Shown here: one piece after another, positions 14,674 to 15,166 of the stretch
Position numbering within the stretch: the first letter of the stretch is position 1
Layout of the letters: every line of letters starts with the position of its first letter
Source: DASWHX01 sp036397995
Lineage (GTDB): Bacteria; Bacteroidota; Bacteroidia; Cytophagales; Cyclobacteriaceae
Reading direction: 5' to 3'
Assembly (NCBI GenBank): GCA_036397995.1
Contig: DASWHX010000029.1
Coordinates: 1 to 15,166 of the forward strand
DNA length: 15,166 nucleotides
Program-made: the position numbers and the translations under genes
Notes under the pieces: model-generated
What the model saw: only the letters and a program-made list of their open reading frames with translations
What the model was told of the DNA's origin: nothing
The model's database searches: none

Positions 14674-14770
14674 TCCCCCTTAAAACAAGGGGGACAATTT
14701 CTGGTAGGGGGTACTTTCCCCTCCTTAATTTAAGGAGTGGTCTGCCGACCGAAGGTTGGTTAGGGGTGGT
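14662..14770. repeat. Intergenic hairpin element, copy 1
   Basis: First copy of a composite repeat. It starts AACCCCCTGTAG, holds two strong palindromes (14673-14695 and 14721-14737), one copy of the CCGACC-GAA-GGTTGG hairpin near 14744-14758, and ends TAGGGGTGGT (14761-14770). The ends are imperfect inverted repeats (AACCCCCTGTA against AACCACCCCTAA on the other strand), as in short non-autonomous elements. It overlaps the last codons and stop of the comB-like gene. Confidence 0.8.
14673..14695. terminator. Perfect 9-base hairpin after comB, terminator-like
   Basis: GTCCCCCTT (14673-14681) and AAGGGGGAC (14687-14695) pair perfectly around the loop AAAAC, starting on the last base of the comB stop codon. 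AATTTCT follows, a poor U-tract, so termination is plausible but not certain. The same hairpin recurs intact at 14800-14822 and 15103-15125, and in decayed form near 15012-15034, so it is first of all part of the repeat element. Confidence 0.5.
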
Positions 14771-14788
14771 TACTAAAATAGTAGTTTA

Positions 14789-14978
14789 AACCCCCTGTAG
14801 TCCCCCTTAAAACAAGGGGGACAATTTCTGGGCAGGGGGTACTTTCCCCTCCTTAATTTAAGGAGGGCCTGCCGACCGAAGGTTGGGCCTGCCGACCGAA
14901 GGTTGGGCCTGCCGACCGAAGGTTGGGCCTGCCGACCGAAGGTTGGGCCTGCCGACCGAAGGTTGGGCTAGGGGTGGT
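14789..14978. repeat. Intergenic hairpin element, copy 2, expanded
   Basis: Nearly identical to copy 1 through its first 75 or so bases, 127 bases downstream. It has the same CCCCC/GGGGG hairpin and a longer second palindrome at 14847-14867 (arms CCCTCCTTAA and TTAAGGAGGG around a single T). It differs by having five tandem units where copy 1 has one, then closes with the same TAGGGGTGGT at 14969-14978. Confidence 0.85.
14865..14964. repeat. Five perfect tandem copies of a 20-base unit
   Basis: The unit GGGCCTGCCGACCGAAGGTT starts at 14865, 14885, 14905, 14925 and 14945 with no differences. Each junction completes CCGACC-GAA-GGTTGG, a 6-base stem with a GAA loop and one G-T pair. There are no unique spacers, so it is a minisatellite, not a CRISPR array. 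Confidence 0.95.
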
Positions 14979-14988
14979 AAAATAGAAA

Positions 14989-15133
14989 TGCAGTTGTTAA
15001 AACCCCCTGAAGTTCCCCTTAAAACAAGGGAGACAATTTTCCAGGCAGGGGTGGTTCAAACCCCCTGTATTTTTCCAGGTGCAGTTGTTAAAACCCCCTG
15101 TAGTCCCCCTTAAAACAAGGGGGACAATTTCTG
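14989..15133. repeat. Degenerate and partial copies 3 to 5 of the intergenic element
   Basis: Copy 3 (about 15001-15057) is internally shortened and its hairpin has mismatches. Copy 4 (about 15059-15078) keeps only CCCCCTGTA plus TTTTCCAGG. Copy 5 (15092-15133) again has the intact 40-base left part, including the hairpin at 15103-15125. The sequence TGCAGTTGTTAAAACCCCCT precedes both copy 3 (from 14989) and copy 5 (from 15080), 91 bases apart, which points to duplication of a segment rather than independent insertions. Confidence 0.75.
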
Positions 15134-15166
15134 ACAGAGCTGATGTATTTGCGGTAATTCAAAACC

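Larger units (their letters stand above)
14674..15166. other. Gene-free region made of repeats
   Basis: No protein gene is supported after the comB stop. Bases 14674-15133 are the repeat copies listed separately. The last 33 bases (15134-15166) are non-repetitive; TGTATTTG at about 15143-15150 resembles TAnnTTTG with one mismatch and might be a promoter for a gene beyond the window, but the evidence is thin. Confidence 0.7.

Noticed and set aside
14865..14964. Possible CRISPR array
   Set aside because: The repeat units are directly adjacent without spacers, and no cas genes are present.
14883..15113. An open frame of 76 codons with repeating GLPTEGWA and related segments
   Set aside because: It is produced entirely by the 20-base tandem repeat and flanking element copies; the unit length is not a multiple of three, so the peptide cycles through frames. 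There is no sign of a real protein.

Overview
This window looks like ordinary chromosome from a member of the Bacteroidota, probably a Cytophagales-like lineage. The base composition is AT-leaning. Several genes are preceded by matches to the Bacteroidota -7 promoter element TAnnTTTG, and start codons lack clear Shine-Dalgarno sequences. The window also holds a large two-domain FtsX/MacB-type permease of the sort that is abundant in this phylum. The lineage is inferred from style and family resemblance; no search was run.

Layout. (1) Bases 1-1136, minus strand: dihydrolipoyl dehydrogenase (lpd), cut at its C-terminus by the window edge. It diverges from fabG (1303-2049, plus). (2) Between fabG and the next gene lies a decayed C-terminal fragment of an FtsX/MacB-type permease on the minus strand (about 2052-2220, frameshifted). 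Next to it is an intact 818-residue permease of the same family (2325-4781, plus). (3) 4786-6336, minus: a RibD/DHFR-like reductase downstream of an exported TIM-barrel sugar isomerase/epimerase. (4) 6427-7212, plus: exodeoxyribonuclease III (xth), convergent with and overlapping by 4 bases a Cys-type sulfatase (7209-8819, minus). The sulfatase is preceded on the same strand by a secreted protein made of two lipocalin-like repeats (8882-9637). (5) A 138-base element with inverted heptanucleotide-repeat arms (9699-9836). (6) A tightly packed plus-strand operon: arginase/agmatinase-family ureohydrolase, DinB-like protein, NRDE (TANGO2-like) protein and alpha/beta hydrolase (9849-12825). (7) gcvT behind a perfect TACCTTTG element, immediately followed by a ComB-family phosphatase (12871-14673). 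(8) About 490 bases of repeats up to the window end: five full or partial copies of a hairpin-rich intergenic element. One copy contains a 20-base unit repeated five times in tandem.

How the genes relate. Most are housekeeping or catabolic enzymes with no single shared pathway. Lpd (L-protein) and GcvT (T-protein) are both parts of the glycine cleavage system but sit at opposite ends of the window. The four-gene ureohydrolase operon is the clearest transcriptional unit, although its shared purpose is not evident.

I found no convincing new defence, secretion or mobile system. The most interesting items are non-coding or degenerate: the permease remnant, the heptad inverted-repeat element, and the repeat cluster whose first copy supplies the stop codon of the comB-like gene.
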